8,386 bases of DNA from Lentisphaerota bacterium (GTDB taxonomy: Bacteria; Verrucomicrobiota; Lentisphaeria; Oligosphaerales; Oligosphaeraceae): contig JAAZIZ010000106.1 of assembly GCA_012800565.1 (NCBI GenBank), positions 1 through 8,386 of the forward strand, read 5' to 3'. This document shows, in pieces, positions 6,439-8,386 of this stretch (position 1 is the stretch's first letter; each line of letters starts with the position of its first letter). Under the pieces are notes generated by a model. That model did not search any database. It was not told the DNA's origin and worked only from the letters and a program-made list of their open reading frames with translations. A program made the position numbers and the translations under genes.

Positions 6439-7868
6439 ACATTCACCTCACCTTGAGAGCAGAGTTCACCGCGTTGATTTTTGATGCTGAAGTTCAGCAG
6501 GTGCCAGCCCCCGATGATGTTTTCGCTGCTGAAAGAGATGAATATTTCATCGCCGGCGTGGATATCCTGGCTGAAGCGGATGGAATGGCCGAGGGCAAGG
6601 AAGCCCGGCTGCACCCGGCCATTATAGTGGAACGAGTCCATTACCGAACCGGCTTGAGCCACCAGCTCCGGAATCGCCGCCCGGTCCAGGATGCCCCCGG
6701 AATGCAAAAAACGGTTATCGGGGTGGATAACTGCGGAGAGGAGGTTTACCGGCCCGGCCTGGTGGATCAGTTCCAGCATCGCCATCGGAGGACGGTGGGG
6801 CATAAATGCCTGCGCCGGCAGTGGCAGCTTCTGAATCTGGTCCAACTTGTCGGCATTGCGCCAGCACAACGGGTCAGAGGCCAGGTAGTCACCGGTCAAC
6901 TGATAGGCGGTGCCGCGGCAGCCGTAACAGGTAGATGCTTTGTCGCAGGTGCGGCAGGGCCCCTTGATCATTTCGCGGTGGTTCTTCAAGTCATTGATGA
7001 TGTCGCTGTGACTCAGAATCTGCCGGAGCGGTTTATCCAGGATGTTGCCGATTTTGAGGTCGATGCCTACGCAGGGGAAGACATCGCCCTGGGCATTGAC
7101 CAGAGCCGAATAGATGTGCCGCAGGCATTTGTTGCCTACCAGGGGCGGCTGGGCGTCCCAGTGGTGCCCAAGAGAGCGGTCGTACTCCTGCAACTCCAGG
7201 AAAATATTGTGCAGGCGATGGACATCGACGGTGAGTTCCTGGTGTTCCAGCAGGCGCCCTTGCGGGGTCATAATTTCAAAATACGGGGTGATATCATTTT
7301 CCCGCAGATATTTCCATAAATCGACGACGTCATTGATATTATCCGCGGAAATGATGGTGCTGGCGCAGAGCATCTTGGAGGTGAAACCGGCCTCCTTCAG
7401 AAGGCGCAGAGCCCGCAGGGAGTTCTCCAGAGAATTTTTGACTCCGGTGAGGCGGTCATGCACTTCAGGATTGCGGGTGTTGAGTTTTACCGCTACGCGG
7501 CAGGAATTCTTAAACAGGAATGCTGCCCGCTCCGGGCTCATCATTGAGCCGTTGGTGAAAATCTCGACTCCCAGGCCGAGAGCGCAAATCATCTCAATCT
7601 TCTCGCGCAGGCTGCGGTATAATAATGGTTCGCCCCCTAAAATAACGATTTTTCTGGCGCCGAGTTCGGCCGCCTGCTGCACTGCGGCATCGATGACCCG
7701 GGGGTCGTAATCGTTGCGCATATCTCCGGTTGCCGCCGCATAGCAGTACGGGCAGCGGTAATTGCATTGCCGGTTGAACTCGATCTCCAGCGACAGCAGA
7801 CGATTCTGCGTTGCTGCCTGCTTGATCTCAAGGTCGGTGAAATCATATTTACAGGGGTCGAACATCAT
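6426..7868 (-). CDS. Radical SAM/SPASM protein fused to an ApeP-like hotdog dehydratase domain
   Basis: This 480-residue protein joins two enzymes. Residues about 25-240 form a radical SAM domain with the CX3CX2C cluster motif at C35, C39 and C42 and the SAM-binding GGEP at 78-81. Residues about 248-335 form a SPASM region for auxiliary Fe-S clusters: C248, then G261-x4-C266, then C305-x2-C308-x5-C314-x2-C317, then C335. Residues about 350-480 are a hotdog fold resembling the ApeP/FabZ 3-hydroxyacyl-ACP dehydratases, with MPHRPPM (H358) and PELVAQAGS (E401) as the likely catalytic pair. The start is the ATG at 7868, one base after the ligase stop, with an AGGA five bases upstream. A second ATG follows directly and would be eight bases from AGGA. 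The open frame extends upstream to 8147, but those 93 residues lie inside the ligase gene and look non-coding. No stop or frame change separates the two halves. SPASM proteins often modify peptides, but no precursor peptide is seen; an action on an ACP-bound or aryl substrate is speculation. Confidence 0.9.
   Translation of the reverse strand: MMFDPCKYDFTDLEIKQAATQNRLLSLEIEFNRQCNYRCPYCYAAATGDMRNDYDPRVIDAAVQQAAELGARKIVILGGEPLLYRSLREKIEMICALGLGVEIFTNGSMMSPERAAFLFKNSCRVAVKLNTRNPEVHDRLTGVKNSLENSLRALRLLKEAGFTSKMLCASTIISADNINDVVDLWKYLRENDITPYFEIMTPQGRLLEHQELTVDVHRLHNIFLELQEYDRSLGHHWDAQPPLVGNKCLRHIYSALVNAQGDVFPCVGIDLKIGNILDKPLRQILSHSDIINDLKNHREMIKGPCRTCDKASTCYGCRGTAYQLTGDYLASDPLCWRNADKLDQIQKLPLPAQAFMPHRPPMAMLELIHQAGPVNLLSAVIHPDNRFLHSGGILDRAAIPELVAQAGSVMDSFHYNGRVQPGFLALGHSIRFSQDIHAGDEIFISFSSENIIGGWHLLNFSIKNQRGELCSQGEVNVCAV
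6429..6830 (-). other. C-terminal hotdog (ApeP-like dehydratase) domain of the radical SAM fusion
   Basis: This is a sub-feature of the radical SAM gene covering residues about 347-480. The pattern PHRPPMAMLE, then about 40 residues, then IPELVAQAGSV, then a beta-rich end reproduces the order seen in ApeP-type dehydratases, where the PHR histidine and the Glu of the E-x-x-A-Q helix form the active site. The domain follows the last SPASM cysteine (C335) after only about 12-15 linker residues. Boundaries are approximate. Confidence 0.75.
6444..6449 (-). promoter_or_regulatory. Ribosome binding site of the LolA-like gene
   Basis: GAGGTG on the minus strand lies five bases before the ATG at 6438, inside the last codons of the radical SAM fusion. 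It is one of the two best Shine-Dalgarno matches in the window and fixes the start directly ahead of the signal peptide. Confidence 0.7.
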
Positions 7869-7869
7869 G

Positions 7870-8386
7870 TCAATCCTGTCCGGGTTGCTTCTGGCGGAGG
7901 TCGAAAAAGCGTGTTGGTTTGCGCGATGTACCGAAGACTTTCTGGCGCGCCTGCTCGCAGGATACGCAGTGCAGGTTGATATGCAGACGGCTGCGGGCAT
8001 ACAGTGCCTCGCGGATATGCAGGCTCTCAATGTCCCCTGAATGGAAGGAAATATAGAGGTCCAGCTCATCGGACAAGGCGTCGCCGGAGACTTCCAGGTA
8101 GTAGTTATCGACGCCTGCAATGCCGTCCAGGACATGAAAAAAAACATTGGGGAACAAGGTCGTGCCGCGAACTTTCAGCATTTGGGCGCGGCGTCCCAGG
8201 ACCGGCCCCAGGCGCAAGGTATTGCGCCCACAGGCGCATTTTTCCGGCAGCTGGAAGCTGATGTCGCCGGTGCGGAAACGCAGCAGCGGCATACCGGTCA
8301 CTTGCAGAGGGGTCACAGTGACTTCACCGCATTGTCCTGGCGGCAGGGGCTGTCCATCCTCGCCAATAATCTCCACGATGGCCAGG
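7870..8386 (-). CDS. PaaK-type acyl/aryl-CoA ligase, C-terminal part (5' end beyond window)
   Basis: This is the C-terminal part (about 171 codons) of a phenylacetate-CoA ligase-like adenylate-forming enzyme. Such enzymes activate an aromatic or other carboxylic acid as acyl-AMP and then as a thioester. The frame is open to the right edge, so the true start lies outside; a GTG at 8376 is internal. The visible part begins near the end of the large domain (VEIIGEDGQPLPPGQCGEV). It then has the family motif FRTGD (8263-8277), a short C-A-C-G-R element, and the hinge GRRAQMLKVRG followed by TTLFP, typical of the PaaK C-terminal lid (AMP-binding_C_2 type). A basic motif near the end (SRKPTRFFDLR) matches the region carrying the conserved lid lysine. 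It stops one base before the radical SAM gene and is probably co-translated with it. By analogy with APE clusters it may load the aryl starter, but substrate specificity cannot be read here because the acid-binding domain is missing. Family assignment is firm; the substrate is inference. Confidence 0.88.
   Translation of the reverse strand, partial: LAIVEIIGEDGQPLPPGQCGEVTVTPLQVTGMPLLRFRTGDISFQLPEKCACGRNTLRLGPVLGRRAQMLKVRGTTLFPNVFFHVLDGIAGVDNYYLEVSGDALSDELDLYISFHSGDIESLHIREALYARSRLHINLHCVSCEQARQKVFGTSRKPTRFFDLRQKQPGQD
7874..7877 (-). promoter_or_regulatory. Ribosome binding site of the radical SAM gene
   Basis: An AGGA (minus strand) lies inside the last codons of the ligase, five bases before the ATG at 7868 and eight before the second ATG at 7865. 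It supports this start over the far-upstream in-frame ATG at 8147. Confidence 0.6.

Noticed and set aside
6312..7319. 335-residue plus-strand open frame
   Set aside because: It is antisense to the radical SAM fusion and the LolA-like gene, shows no recognisable family features and has no plausible operon context. It is a frame shadow of GC-rich coding sequence.
8138..8146. A-run near 8140 as a sequencing or frameshift error in the ligase
   Set aside because: It encodes the Phe-Phe of N-V-F-F-H-V in a conserved domain whose frame continues correctly on both sides.
7869..8147. 93-residue N-terminal extension of the radical SAM frame, starting at ATG 8147
   Set aside because: It lies wholly inside the conserved C-terminal domain of the ligase, has no radical SAM-family character, and a Shine-Dalgarno with ATG at 7868 gives a normal N-terminus.

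Overview
The window is one strand of a single, very tightly packed operon from a Gram-negative bacterium. Every gene I can support lies on the minus strand, so transcription runs from position 8386 towards position 1. The Gram-negative assignment rests on a LolA-type periplasmic carrier, an RND/MMPL exporter and a lipoprotein-like domain. Two radical SAM-type enzymes, one of them apparently B12-dependent, suggest an anaerobe. Base composition is moderately GC-rich by eye. I cannot name the taxon; a PVC-group (Lentisphaerota-like) or deltaproteobacterial anaerobe is only a guess.

Layout in transcription order: (1) the C-terminal part of a PaaK-type acyl/aryl-CoA ligase, cut by the right edge (7870-8386); (2) a radical SAM/SPASM protein fused at its C-terminus to an ApeP-like hotdog dehydratase domain (6426-7868); (3) a secreted LolA-like protein (5803-6438); (4) a giant MMPL/RND exporter fused to a lipoprotein-like DUF3261-type domain (2795-5824); (5) a FabZ/ApeI-like hotdog dehydratase (2418-2798); (6) a YbgC/4HBT-fold thioesterase (1942-2421); (7) a beta-ketoacyl synthase with an intact Cys-His-Lys-His set (849-1949); (8) a half-length ketosynthase-like protein whose nucleophile position is Ala (241-852); (9) the N-terminus of a B12-binding-domain radical SAM protein, cut by the left edge (1-244). 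Adjacent genes overlap by 4, 8, 13 or 22 bases or are separated by one base. There is no intergenic region, promoter, terminator, RNA gene, repeat or mobile element that I can support.

The parts list (aryl/acyl ligase, ketosynthase plus catalytically dead ketosynthase-like partner, two different hotdog dehydratases, 4HBT thioesterase, LolA, MMPL exporter, DUF3261-like lipoprotein) closely matches aryl polyene (APE) or related type II fatty acid/polyketide pigment clusters. In those systems an activated aromatic acid is extended to a polyene, then delivered to the outer membrane. The inferred working model is: the ligase activates a starter acid, the KS extends it, the two dehydratases introduce double bonds, the thioesterase edits or releases, and the LolA/MMPL/lipoprotein group exports the lipid. 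ACP, ketoreductase, acyltransferase and other KS genes are not in the window and would have to lie outside it. The unusual elements are the two gene fusions and the two radical SAM-type proteins, which I do not know from described APE clusters. The start of the ligase and the rest of the B12 protein lie beyond the window.
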